Below, one piece after another: positions 1 to 19,130 of a DNA stretch of 64,000 nt. Made by a program: the position numbers and the translations under genes. This DNA is from Xestospongia bergquistia (lineage: Eukaryota > Porifera > Demospongiae > Haplosclerida > Petrosiidae): assembly GCA_963965975.1 (NCBI GenBank), contig OZ014421.1:5879001-5943000 (forward strand), in the 5' to 3' direction. Within the stretch, counting starts at the first letter, position 1, and each line of letters opens with the position of its first letter. The notes under the pieces are model-generated. The model did no database searches, was not told where the DNA came from, and saw only the letters and a list, made by a program, of their open reading frames with translations.

Positions 1-531
1 GGTGAGTGTTCTCTTTATCACGTGAAAGATTCAAGGCCACTTGTAAACAATCACTATTACTAATATCAGGAAAATGGATTTCTGAAGCCATTTGAAAACT
101 AGGCAGATTGTAAATTTTGACAGTACCTCCACAAAGACCAAGTGCTAAAAACCGATTGCCAAACATAGGCTGCTGATGAAATGCAGTCGATACAACCAAA
201 CCAATATTGTCCTGTGTCTTTGTACTAGATATGGGTTTACCATAGTCCCATATAGATGCACTATAGTTTGCCGATGAAGGGGCAGAGCTTTGGGTGAGTG
301 AAATCTGATCTAAATTGGCAGAAAGAGTTTCAACAGTTTCACTTGACACAGGAGCTGCTGTGGTGGTGCAAGTTGTTGTGACTGTGGGTGGAGCTTCAGC
401 TTGTGATACTTCACCTGTAGTTGTTGAAGTACCAAGAGAAAGAAGGGCGGGGTTTTCTTGATTAATTCCAACAGTAAGAAAAGAAGAAGTATCTAAAACA
501 TGAATATCTATGAGAGATTGAGAATAAGCCT

Positions 532-571
<40 letters not shown>

Positions 572-3500
572 AAACCTGTAGATAGTTATAACTCATAACG
601 TACTTGAAAACTATCTTCTAGAACTGGTTCTTGGCTTCTCATGTTCCACAGACACACTGAGCCATTGTTACTACCAGAAATAAGACAGCCACCTAAAATC
701 TACAGAGAACAGAAAGCATACATACACAATAACAAAAAGTGTTCAAAATCAATAGCGATGTTCAAGTACTCTTAGATTTACTAGCATTTTTTGTACCACA
801 TACAATTTTCTATTGCTATACCTGTAGAGATACTATTTTATGAGTATGTGCTTTGATTGATGAGAGAACAGTATATGTCTTCATTGGAGGTTGAGCTATA
901 TACCAAGTCACCTGACCTTGGTCATTACCAGCTGCTACTACCTGCGCACCAGCTATTGTGGTCACAAAGTGTACTAATGCTGTAATAGCTCCTTCAGGCT
1001 GAAAGGAGGAAGAGAGAGAGTTGGTTGCTATGATAATACAAACAAATTGAGCGCACGTATAATTTATTTTATGAAATTCTTAATAAATTTTGTCTTACCT
1101 CAGTGGGTTCATGAACAGACAAGATTGGAGTGTTTGAGGCTCCTTTCCTAGGATCCCAGCAGAAAATGGAGCCATTTTCCAAACCTACAATCACTACAAA
1201 TGACTGTAGCTTTGAACTGTGAAGACAAGTCACTTTTGCCTGAAATTTGTGCTCAACTGTCAAACAGTAGGAGTCACTGTAGTGTCTTTCTCCTCCGAAC
1301 AAAATACGATAGTCTCGTATCACTTGACCTAAACTAAGATAAAAATGATCAGCTCGTACAGCTAAACACGAAGAACCAGTTACAGCACATTCGCTAGTAG
1401 AGTCCCTAATTGTGACTTCAGAGAGGAGTCTAAAACGCAAAATCGGATCAGATATACTTGGTAACATCTGATGATTTTGAGGAGAGAAAAACCTCCCAGG
1501 AAACAATAAAGGTCTAAACATGAGGGGTCCTTGACCCAATGGCTGATATCCTGGTCGTACAAGGGGTAAAAATGGTGGTCGATTACCAACATATTGCCAA
1601 GATGGTGGACTGACCGGTACACCAAGGGGAGATTGAGGGGGAGTATATGGATTACCAAATTGATCAACTAAAAAACTTGATGGATGCCAGACCCCTTGGG
1701 GATGTACAGGTGACATGGGCGTGGTCATTACATCTCCACCCAGTAAGGGCTCACGTTGTTGAGATTTGGCGTCAAGATGCACAAACCAGCACTTCTCACC
1801 AAACGGACAGTGACCGTTGATAAAATAGTGTCTACAAAGTTCATTACGTCGGGGGTGTTGCTTATGTGTGTGCCCATGTGAATGGTTCTCACTAGTTCCA
1901 GAAATAGTATCAATTTGTGAGGTAGAAGACAGAATCCCAGACTCAGTAACTTGAACATGAGTCTGGTAGACATTAGGATTATAAACAGTAGAAGATTCAG
2001 ATGAAGTTGAGCTAAGAGCAATTGCTATAGGTTGAGTTATCATTTGATTCATGCCACCTGCAGTATTAATGGACTTCAGACCATCGACAGAGCCATCAAA
2101 AGAAATAAAAGCACTATTAGCAAGGCCACCTCTACCAGGAGAAGAAGGTGCTTGGACAGTTGTAGTTGTATTATCAACAGACAATGACCCAAAACCTGAC
2201 TGCTGCGATCCATGATTGTAAACTACTCCACCTATTTGATGTTGTTGATCATGTCCAGTGTAATCAGCTGCACCATAAACACCTAAGGGTCCATGAGGTC
2301 CCTGAACTAATGGAAAACCAGTTGGAACACCAGGTTGGTATTGTAATATTGGACGAGTGTTTTGATCATTTCCACCTGTAGTATGTTTCCAAGCTGTTCC
2401 TCCTGGTAGAATAGGTTGGTTTCTAGGAGCTAATAATCGAATGTTTGTTGAATTAGGAGAGCTTGTTGTCGTCGGAGGATAGCGTCTGTGACAGGCCAAG
2501 TTTGGACTGCGAGCTAGTAACGTTTTTAAGATATTCTCAGCATTGGTTTTTACCCAGCGAATCAGACCATGCTGTAAGTGACTGGTAGCAATGTTATCAG
2601 AATCCTAAGGAGATAGGAAAAGATACCTGTGTATCTGATGAAATGTGACAAGTATAAAGGAGACTATAAACAGAATAGTGACACAAAGTTAAGCAGAGCT
2701 ACACAATATTTCTACAAAACTCTACACTTACTGTAAATAAAAAAGTCTAACACTAAATACTATATAATAAATATTATAACAAAATAACAACAAAATAACA
2801 AAAATAACAACACTGTTTATGGTATACTACAAACACCCACTTTAATGGACAGATATAATCTGTATGATATCTTAAAGGTAAATATTTGCTATCTAATTTT
2901 TTTATATTTAGAAGACAAGAAAAAAAACTAAAAAGTTAATCTAATCAAAGTATATGCATTTGTCTCAATAATAGCGACATACACACGTACATGTAAATCG
3001 GCATTACTAACGATACTATACATATCACGTACATATATTACAATATTCATTGTGTAAAAGTCACTAAACAACAAAAGGAGAGTCCAGAAGTCCTACAACA
3101 ACCCTGTTCTCATTCATTGGTCAGCATTAGTATGGCCATAAATATTCTAAAAATGCTCATCAAAGAATTTTAATATCAAAAAAAGAGGAGGGACTAAGAC
3201 TTTTACTATATATGGTAAAAAGGATTGGAATAAAGAACATTATCATGTGATGTAATTGCGAGGAGGGTAGATCCGTGGGAACTGGGAACATAACCATATA
3301 GTTTGAGAGACAAACATGCGCTCATATATCATGTAACCATAGCTTAGGCAGGACAAAGGAACACATTATTAACGACAGTTAAAATCTGATTGGTACCATA
3401 AACTGTCATACACTACATAATAGTGTAATTGAATGGAAATTGTACTTCTTTATGACATAACAGTAGGTGGGAAATACTTCCCTATGATGTTATGGTAGGC

Positions 3501-4746
3501 AGGAAATAAGAATGTTTTTGGAACTAGAAGTAAAAACATTACTAATGGATGTAATGATGAAATGGTAGATAAGACAGTAAGTAGGTGGGTAGGTACGTGA
3601 GAACTGGTAGTAACGGTCATATATCATGTAATAGTATGATGTAAATGACAACCGATAACACAGGACAAGGAACTTTGTCACATGCTCTATAAGTACATGG
3701 GCAAGACAGGTATACTACTTATTAAATTTTACATAATAGAGGACAATACTGAATTATAAACATTGCAAGTTAGTTAACTGGGAACTTTAACGTATAACGT
3801 AATGATAGACAGCATAAGTATGTGAGAACTAGGAACTATGCTGAATGATGTAATGGTAAGCAGGATATAGGTACATGGGAACTAGGAATTTTGCAGTGTG
3901 ACACAATGATGGGAAGGATAGGTACATGGGAACAAGGAATTTTGCAGTTTGATGCAATGGTGGGGAGGATAGGTACATGGGAACATACTTGTCAATAGAA
4001 AGACACAGAGATAAAAGTATAATATATTTTGTACGATTTCATTCATTCAAAGTACTAAATATATAATTAAAACTATAGGATGTACCAGCAAAGACAGACT
4101 GTCTTTGCATATCTAACACTCCAAATGTTTGCAATATAACTTTAACAGTTGATAAAAGTAAAAATACCTAAAACAAAACAATAAACGTTTTGCTTTTTGA
4201 GTAGAGTAAAAGTAATTAGCGGTAATATATCTCTAAATACCAAATCATAGACACACCCTCCAATGAGCTAGATAGAACTTCAACCAGTTATAAGAACTGG
4301 ATTGGCCCACTTTAAACCACTAAGACTCCAAAGAGAATAATACAATACAAACTCAATGTACTATGAATACAGTCAAGAATTTTATTACTAAATTTTGCTC
4401 AAAACTATTGCTCATCTGGTCTAACTCAAAATAGGGCATGGCTTTACAGGTAACTGTAATAACTATAGGTAACATTAAGCACAGCTGGTATAAAAGAAAA
4501 GAGAGACCACACACATTCAACGTACACACCTATATTTTATACTTACATTTATAGACATACACTCTTCAATTAGAGTCTGTAGATCAACCCAACAAAATCC
4601 ATTAAAAGCTGGAAAGTGTCTAGATTGTAGAATGAGTTCTGTTGCAGTGGCATCTATCTCACCAGTGTGCTGGAGAGTTTTTGAAGGTTGCCACTGCAAC
4701 CATGATGTTGCTTCATTGTCTAAAACATAAACATGATAGAGAGTCT

Positions 4747-4795
<49 letters not shown>

Positions 4796-7720
4796 ATTTA
4801 CCAAGCAAGCAAACAATAATAGCATCTGCTAAGAGTAACAATATAAATAGAGGGAGGGTTCCCATTCCAGCTGTGAACGGTTCATCTACTATTGACACTT
4901 CTTATAATAATAAAACTATACTATATTCATAAAGCATAAAGTGCATTCATTAGTTTTCATTTACTATGGTAACAAAGTTCATCATAGGCTGAGAAGCCAG
5001 ACCAAGAAGATGACTATCTTTACAAATTACATTGAGTCTTTATCGTATATAGCAGATGTTTAGAACTAGATCATTATGATATAGTAGCCATTTTCAAACT
5101 ATCTTCAGCATGACTTAACAGAATAAAGTACAGCTGTTATGTGTGTGTGTGCGTCTGCTCTTTAAATAAACAACTCCAAGGCAAAAAAACTGAAGCCAAA
5201 TAGCTAGACACACCTGCTTTTAACAGTCATACAAACCACACAATCTGTAAACACATGCTCTTTCCTTTGACCACTGACCACTGCCAGGGGAGGGATAAAA
5301 CAAGGAGAAAAGGAGGATCTGTAACACCTTATAACTAACTATAAAATAAAACTTCAGGGCAAAAAGGAAAAGTTCTACAAAACTAGTCCTGTTTGCTGTG
5401 GTAAGTCAGTTCCATTCCTTAGGATGAAATCACCTTGAATAGTAAAATTTCCTCCGAACTTTATTACATTAAATGTGACAGCGATATATTAAAATATGTT
5501 AATTACATTAGAATTTACATATTGAGTAGCAAAGAGTATAGTACATTATAATAGCCTAGTATAATATTTTCAGACACCTGTAAATACTTACTCACACATG
5601 ACTCAAATTATGCTTAGTACCACAAGACCGCCCTCTATCAAAAGGGGCAGGACGATCTGACCTATATAATTGGTATGATCAATTTTGATACAGCTTTAGA
5701 AGAATTCATAAAACTTTTTAATAGCACGTCGTGGTTCTTAGTTTTTTATCACTAGTTAATTACTTGTATAGCGTATGTTAGGACATGATGTGTTGTTCCT
5801 GAATCTGATCACACAAGAACACGTCAAGTAGACACTATTAGACATAACACACAATACAACTTACTCCATTAAATGTTCTGAGGGCATTCAGCTAGCAAGT
5901 TATGGTTGAACAACACCCACCACAAAACCCTCAATCTGTTACTAAGTTAAACAGTTATCTACTGAAAGCAAACAATGAATAGATGACCCCTTTTAAAATG
6001 ACATAACTCAATTCCATAATACATTACATCATCAATTAAGCTTTTAACCTCTATACTCTATACAACAACTAACACAATACAATCAATGTAGAATACTACT
6101 CTACACTTTATGCATTATTTAAACTAGTAACTGTCCTAATTGTGACAGAATTAACTTATACATATAAATCCATTGAATTTTTAGTGAATAGTGTGTGACA
6201 CAAGCTAACTCTCTATTCATTCAATAGTGTTAACTATACAATACAATCATAACAACAACATGTCTGGATATGTACAAGGCTTAGAATATAAGATGTTGAC
6301 ATTTGTCTGCCTGTCTGTTCTCTCATCCTTCTCTTTGTATCAGTCTACTAGTACTCTAAATAGTCACACAAATGTAGGTAGCTGTTTGCAACTAATGGAG
6401 TTTTGTCTCCAGAATACATAATATTTGCAAGTGTATAAGACTTATTATTTGATTTATAATAACTATGGTATCTCTTAACACGTATGAATTAATGGCAAGT
6501 TCCTGTTAAATTTTATGTCACTATAATTGTGATCTACAATATGTCAAAATTGATTAAGCAATCATATTGAATTTGAAAGACAACTATTTCATTGATAAAA
6601 TGTGTTTAATTCAAAGGAGGTTTCAATATCAGATCTTGTACAAAGGCTAGACAAGAAACTGAGTATCAATACATTTGTTGTAATGCAATTCAATGTAATA
6701 CTAAAATGGCTCCTATTAATGACACTGAGTCAGCAGGAACTAGGAACATAGTGATAACAATATTTGATACATACAATACAGATATATGTTTAAAAGGATC
6801 TAAGTGGAGGTCAGAATGAAAGAGAATTATTATTAATAGTATTCAGTATACTACTGTATGCTAGTCAATCTTTTGACCAAAACATGAAAACATAAAAGGC
6901 CTCATTCACACAGAAAACAAGTTACAGCTGTTTAGTCATAAAGAAAGTTGTTTTTATGAAACATCATGCTGCCACATGGTTTACCCTCAAACCTCAAACT
7001 TTTAAGTCACCAAATGAATTAAATTACACATTCAAACAAGGTGGCTACAGTCTGACATTAAAAGTCACATGCAAGAGTGTAACATGTTATAGTAGTCAGC
7101 TATTCAAAGGTTATATATATCATAAGTGTGACACAACTTCATAGTGCAAAGGTGAAATATTTTATGCATGATCAAAAACTCATTAACACTTCAGGACTAC
7201 ATTGGTAATTGATCACAACAGATATATAGCTATGTGGATGGTGACTCTTACCCGTCCTGACTTGTAACATTCAATATGTATTAGTGGGGGGAGTCCAGGA
7301 GGTGTCCCTCCCCCGCACTCTTTTCCCAGTTCTCTCATTGTTCCTTTTTCACCATCGTCATCCAAGTCATCATCTTCGTCTAAACGTCCCCCTGGGAAGG
7401 ACCACTTGAATGGAGACACAAATTTGGGCCCACGTTTCAAGAGGAGACATTCCACTCCATATTTTTGAGGTTGACATCTACAAATTACTCCTAGTCCAAC
7501 TCTGGGTTTAGAGAACTGGTTATTGATTGCTGGATTGGTGAGTTGAGCTGGATAAAATGGCCCAGTAGGGGACATGGGCCACAAATTCATAGCTTGCATT
7601 GCTATGGACCAGTATTCAAAAATAAACTGGTCTAACCCGTTTAGAAAAGTGGTAAACTTTAGTTGATATTTGACAGATGATTGGGTTTGAAGAGAAGTAG
7701 TAATCTTGTATTCTAAGACT
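1..7720 (-). CDS. Nudix / CCCH zinc finger / WD40-repeat protein, 3' end outside window
   Basis: Multi-exon gene. Exons in transcription order: 7720-7252, 4744-4547, 2604-1099, 998-822, 699-604 and 529 to beyond base 1; every join after the first exon is phase 0. The first exon carries a Nudix core (strand with VECLLLKRG, then WSFPGG, an acidic insertion, then RELGKECG). The second exon ends the fold with FCWVDLQTLIEE, as Nudix proteins do. The third has a CCCH finger of spacing C-x8-C-x5-C-x3-H near 1778-1842 inside a long Pro/Gln/Ser-rich stretch. WD-type repeats follow (ENGSIFCWD, NNGSVCLWN, GTVKIYN). The Nudix box is degenerate: Lys replaces one metal-binding Glu and there is an acidic insertion, so catalysis is doubtful. 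RNA binding through the CCCH finger is a family expectation. The true start is not resolved: exon 7720 opens at a phase 2 acceptor, or translation starts at an internal Met. The 2.5 kb intron 4745-7251 is long for this locus, so two separate genes remain possible. Confidence 0.6.
535..569. repeat. (GA)n microsatellite
   Basis: About 17 GA units. On the minus strand this is a CT run that ends six bases before the acceptor of the 529 exon, so it doubles as that intron's polypyrimidine tract. Confidence 0.9.
2605..4546 (-). other. Intron of the Nudix/WD40 gene, with degenerate minisatellite
   Basis: No coding sequence is supported here. From about 3230 to 3990 the sequence is built from decayed copies of a roughly 55 bp unit containing GTACATGGGAACTAGGAA-like and GATGTAATGGT-like blocks. 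The last two copies (about 3870-3985) are nearly identical. The rest is AT-rich intron. Confidence 0.6.
4745..7251 (-). other. Long intron, no gene seen
   Basis: 2.5 kb between two exons that join in phase 0. It opens (minus strand) at the donor GTAAGAG near 7251 and closes with a CT microsatellite at 4746-4792. Small open frames on both strands show no domain, codon bias or splice logic. I see no RNA gene. Confidence 0.5.
4746..4792. repeat. (GA)n microsatellite at a splice acceptor
   Basis: Interrupted GA run. Read on the minus strand it is a CT tract leading straight into the acceptor of exon 4744-4547. Confidence 0.85.
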
Positions 7721-8442
7721 CTGCAAGTAAAAGTATCTTTAGAAATCAAATATAATTATTATATGAATATATTTATATCAATGTGGTTCTTACACAAGCT
7801 AGGGTATTCATAAGAGGTGTTATTAGGACACACACCTAAACCCACATTCCCTCACTTAAAATGAAGAAGCCTCAAGACTAGAAAAACTAGACTAGTCTTA
7901 TAAAGGTAGCTTGCAGTACAAAGTCGCTTAGCCTACAGCAATATGCCCTACAGAGACACTTACCTCTATCAACAGTTTTTACCCCTAAGGGTACAGTCTA
8001 AAAAGACTTATTTGGAGATGTTAAAAGTTACAAAGAAGACAGCTCATTAAACCCATCAAAACAAAGTGAGAGGACGAGTACGGCGTTCAACTGAGCAGAC
8101 GCTCAATTGGTTTATAGCTGATCGTGCAGACAACACTTGTTTAGTGGTCACGGCTTATGATGGCGAAGTTCACGTCCTTTCAAACGATTTCTTCCTGCAC
8201 TTTGCCCTTTTTGTCAATTATCATAATAATAATGTAGCGCGGACACAATATTGCATTACATCATCAAGTAATTGATTATTTTAGAAGCTGTTAATTAACT
8301 CACGTGCCTTTTAGGTAAATTCAAGGATATATAGCAATTTTTAAATAAAACCTACCCCATAGTATATCTCAAAAATAAGTACTGAGAGTCAACAATTGGG
8401 CAATAAAATGCAAAAATGCATACATAAATTAATAAATACTTT
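7721..8442. other. Spacer between KIFAP3 end and the Nudix/WD40 gene
   Basis: Should hold the promoter and any 5' exons of the Nudix/WD40 gene. A minus-strand ATG near 8055 opens a frame of eight codons before a possible GTAAC donor, but the phase does not match the acceptor at 7720, so I do not call it an exon. An open plus-strand frame at 8066-8275 has no family match I recognise. Confidence 0.35.
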
Positions 8443-15304
<6,862 letters not shown>

Positions 15305-15493
15305 TCTTTCGACTGATAAATAATCATATAAGCAGTTTATATTATGATACTTTGAGAACGTAGAGAATCTATCAGTTTTAGTGACTAAAACTTTCCATTC
15401 TTTGTTTACTTGCTTGTGGCATTATTACCATGGATACAGTTTAGTCCCGCCCTCAAGTTTAGAAGGTGTGGCTCACTGTTAGAAAAAGCAAGA
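15305..15493. promoter_or_regulatory. Shared upstream region of divergent KIFAP3 and WD40 genes
   Basis: Only 189 bp separate the KIFAP3 ATG (15304, minus) from the likely WD40 ATG (15494, plus). Both 5' UTRs and core promoters must fit here, so a bidirectional promoter is likely. I cannot identify a specific binding site. Confidence 0.45.
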
Positions 15494-16727
15494 ATGACCA
15501 AGCCATCACAGTTGGAGTTTACTAGAATTGTGTCATCTCGACATCAAATAGAATCTCTTACATTTTCTCTGAATAGTGACCTTTTATCAGCTTGTTTCAG
15601 TGATGGCTCAGTGAGATTATACAATGTTGAATTGACTGAAGATCAAAAGGGTGGAGCTAGTCATGTTTGTGCAACCCAAATAGCACATTTTAAAGAGCAC
15701 ACATCCAATGTCTGGTGTGTCTGTTTTTCTTCTGATGGTACTTATCTTAGCTCCTGTTCCTCTGATACACATGCTATAATTTATTCCCTCCGTACTCTCT
15801 CTGTACATAAAATACTCACACATCATCAGGACACAGTCTGGTGCTGCAAGTTCTCCAAACTTTCAGGCTCAGACTTGCTTGCAACTAGTTCCAGTGACTA
15901 CACTGTAAAACTAGTATCAGCTACTACTGGTCTAGTTCACCATACATTGACAGACTTACAAGCAGAATGTCTAGATTTTAGTGAAGATGGTAATATCTTG
16001 TGCACTGCATCAAAAGACGGTCAAGTATGTTTGTGGACTAATATATCATTGTCTCCTATATGTCATCTTGTCTATAATGGAACACAATCAGTGAGATTGT
16101 GTCAATTACTATTATCAGATAACATCAACTACCTTCTCTTTTCATCAACTACTGATCATTCTGTCTTTATCTTTGACTTACCACAATTTCTTCCTGACAA
16201 AAACAATGAAAAATTAATGTCAGTAGAACATAAAGAGAATGACACTGATAGTGGTGGAGCTATACCTTCATATATGTTAAAATTCTTAAAATATCATCTA
16301 AATGGACACTGCAATATCGTATGGGCATGTTGCATTGCAAAAACAACAGCTGATACAGACCTACTTGTTACATGTTCAGGAGACAGGACAGCTAGGTCCA
16401 TTACCCTATAAATAATTTCCCTTTAGACTTTTGTCATATTTATTACATACACATAATTATAACCAACTAGTACAGTGTATCTTGTATGGAATATTCCATT
16501 AAGCCATATACCATTAATCTGTTAATATTGTTTTCTGATATAGATTTTGGGATTTGACTTCTGGAAAGTGTGTACACGTTCTGAGAGAATTTTGCTGTAG
16601 TCTTGATCCAAACTCGCAAATCTTATCATGTGATTTCACTAAAGAAAATGAGAAACTTTTACTAGCTCTGGGAACATATGACGGCTGTCTCTATATTGCT
16701 AGATTGCCATATTTGATCAAAAAATGA
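15494..16727 (+). CDS. WD40-repeat protein, about 361 residues
   Basis: Two exons, 15494-16395 and 16544-16727, joined in phase 2 so that SGDRTAR runs into FWDLTSGKC, restoring a full WD repeat. At least six repeats are visible (for example SDGSVRLYNV, SDYTVKLVSA, KDGQVCLWTN, GDRTARFWDL, YDGCLYIARL), enough for one beta-propeller and little else. The open frame starts upstream at 15410, but the ATG at 15494 (MTKPSQLEFTR) lies next to the propeller and is preferred. The donor (AG/GTCCAT) is weak but is the one that keeps the repeat. A poly(A) signal AATAAA lies at 16790-16795. I do not recognise an ortholog; the role is probably scaffolding (inference). Confidence 0.8.
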
Positions 16728-16863
16728 CAAAAATCCATACATCTGTTTAAAAAATTCAAATAAGTTTACTATTGCTATGGTAAATATTCAATAAAAAAAT
16801 TAATAATTTTGGGTGAATATCTTAGACAACATATTGCAACAATAGACATTATATTGACTCAAT

Positions 16864-18438
16864 TTAAACAAGACAATCAGAATTCTCTTCAGTGCTACCA
16901 CAACACGACCAATGCCAACAGCCAGGATGACCATCGTGACTGTGACCACATCCAGTCTTCTCTGCCTCTCCAGGCATTGTAGCTCCACAGGCACATGGAA
17001 AATTCATCTTCCCTTCAGTAGAGCAAAAAGAACAACAATGAAAGCGTCCCTTATGTTTCTTCCTTGGATGTACTTGAACATTCAAAGGACTGTCTTTAAC
17101 ATGTTTGCCACCCAACAAAACGGACACACGATGTTCTCCATAGCTATCAGGAATAAAGATAAGTTCATAACTACCATCATTACCATCTAAAACATTCGTT
17201 TTAGTGTCAGAGCCAGTGGAAGACTGGACACGTAGCTCCACATGGTCACCTCCAATCAACTTACGAGTTCCTTCTTTATCGAACACAATGAGAGTAAGAG
17301 AAACCGGTCGCCGTTGTTTGGCCATTTTAAGTCCCTCATCACTTATTACTGAATTTAGAGGTGAAGGTGTCTGCATGTCCAGGACCCCTTTCATTTCATA
17401 GCCTTTCCTAAAACCAGCAAAAACATGAGGTAAATAATGTATGTAGTCGTCAGCTTGAGGTCGATAATCATAACGTATATCAGTTAATTCTTCAAGTTGA
17501 TTTGCAAGTGATAACTTCACAGAGAGAGAGTTTGAATGTTTATTTCCTGGAGCTAATACTTGACTAGTATGATCACAAGTAGAATGAATATTATCCAAAG
17601 CTTGTGTTAGAGATGTTAACTGACGAGACAGAATTGTAATTTTATTTTTCTTTATTTGACCCAGCTCTGCTAACAAAGCCATTCTATGCTCTTCTAGAGA
17701 TGAAATATGAGTGTCTATGATGTGACAAATTGTGTCTCCTATTTGCGATGTTTTTTCTTCTATATTATGAAGAAGATGTTCAATAGTATGAACTGAATCT
17801 TTTAGTGTAGAGATAAGTGGTTTCGTTTTGCTGAGAAGGTTCTGGAGCTTTTCAAAACAGTGTATGTCCATATCACTCATATTGATTGTTTGGTGGTCAA
17901 AGTGATCACTTTCTTTACAATTATGACAAATACATGTATAACAGTTTTCACAAAAGAAACTACCATTCTTGGCAGAATTAAAATGTGGGCATTCTGGAAG
18001 AGGTTCACTGACGTCATTAGTCGTTTGAAGGAGAACCTGATCAGGAAGATCTGGATCATTTTCTAAGAGTACAAGGTTGTGGTTAGCAGTTCTTTTTTGT
18101 CTGAAATGAGCCTGTTCACAGAATTCACATAAATTAACAGCACAATCTGTACAATATGAAATAGCATAAGCATCACTACATAAATGACACACAGGAGGAG
18201 ACAGACCACTCTGCTCCTCTCCGTGAGATATCATGTGATGCAGAGAAGGCTTAGAATCACATATTACACACCCAGTACTGGAGTTATTAGCCAAAGCAGC
18301 ATCTTCAAAACATCTTACACAGACCACATGATTACATGGTAATAACTCAACATCTGGTGTTTGACTACCACAAGCATCACATATATCACATTCTGGTGGT
18401 TCAATGTCCTCTAAAGAGTACCTTGATCTAGGATCCAT
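16864..18438 (-). CDS. TRIM45: TRIM45-like RING/B-box/filamin E3 ligase
   Basis: Single exon of 524 residues. In order: a RING finger (about residues 15-63, starting CDICDACG with LPCNHVVCVRCF), two B-boxes (CHLCSDAYAISYC and CPHFNSAKNGSFFC), a coiled coil (about 190-290), a filamin/Ig repeat (about 375-475, with GSYELIFIPDSYGEHRVSV), and a Cys/His-rich tail (FHCCSFC, CACGATMPG, GCGHSHDGHPG, HWSCC). Filamin repeat plus this tail and no NHL repeats matches TRIM45 rather than TRIM2/3/71. Family role: ubiquitin ligase. The first ATG is 18438; frame upstream of it opens only from a TTG, so I start at the ATG. The gene is divergent from the first MICAL-like gene. Confidence 0.88.
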   Translation of the reverse strand: MDPRSRYSLEDIEPPECDICDACGSQTPDVELLPCNHVVCVRCFEDAALANNSSTGCVICDSKPSLHHMISHGEEQSGLSPPVCHLCSDAYAISYCTDCAVNLCEFCEQAHFRQKRTANHNLVLLENDPDLPDQVLLQTTNDVSEPLPECPHFNSAKNGSFFCENCYTCICHNCKESDHFDHQTINMSDMDIHCFEKLQNLLSKTKPLISTLKDSVHTIEHLLHNIEEKTSQIGDTICHIIDTHISSLEEHRMALLAELGQIKKNKITILSRQLTSLTQALDNIHSTCDHTSQVLAPGNKHSNSLSVKLSLANQLEELTDIRYDYRPQADDYIHYLPHVFAGFRKGYEMKGVLDMQTPSPLNSVISDEGLKMAKQRRPVSLTLIVFDKEGTRKLIGGDHVELRVQSSTGSDTKTNVLDGNDGSYELIFIPDSYGEHRVSVLLGGKHVKDSPLNVQVHPRKKHKGRFHCCSFCSTEGKMNFPCACGATMPGEAEKTGCGHSHDGHPGCWHWSCCGSTEENSDCLV

Positions 18439-19130
18439 TGCACTGTTTCTCTCTCTCACCAACAGATCAACTGTTATAAAATATGGGTATGCCAAGAATG
18501 CTTATTAGAATACATTATTTAAATATTAGCGTGTATAAGTAGGTGTGTCGGGCAGAGCATGAATCCAGGGCCTCGCGAGACTAGCATTTTCCTACACTTA
18601 TTTAAGACCCTTCTGTGGTGATTGCAGTGGCTCCCCCAGGTCCAACATATCCTACATGAAAACTCAGAAAAGATTCCATGGAGTATTTCTTTAAGATATC
18701 CATTCTATATAACTAAACAAAGCATGTAGCCCTAACTCAGAGAGGGCCTGAAATGTGTTTGTTAGTTGCCTTGGAAATACATGTAAAATAGATAATACTT
18801 TTAGAAATAATTATGGTCAATGGTTTAGTGTTACAATCTATTTTTAGACTTTGTTTACATCCTAGACAATAAGTAATATCCTGTAGTCTATTTTTAGATC
18901 AACTGAGTTCAGGGTTCATTGCATTCACAACTTTGAATATGACAATACAAAAATTAAACACCTCTTAGATTTTACCATATTAGTACATAAACAAACTTAT
19001 AATTGCCATATATGGTAGAGAGTAATTTAGAATAAGTTCATGTACTTCCCTTATCAAATGGGTATATATATATGAGATGCCTCCTTTGACATTATAACTC
19101 AAAAAAAGAAATATACATTCCATACTAATA
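18439..19130. promoter_or_regulatory. Divergent spacer TRIM45 / MICAL-like A
   Basis: 692 bp between two divergent starts, so it must hold both promoters. About 18540-18660 is clearly more GC-rich than its surroundings. No coding sequence or known element is recognised. Confidence 0.35.

Noticed and set aside
4642-4932. Plus-strand frame of 96 residues
   Set aside because: Crosses the GA repeat and lies antisense to a well-supported exon.
8066-8275. Plus-strand frame of 69 residues
   Set aside because: No domain, no start context and no splice partner; lies in the likely promoter region of the Nudix/WD40 gene.
18439-18495. Longer N terminus of TRIM45
   Set aside because: Depends on a TTG start; the ATG at 18438 is closer to the RING finger.
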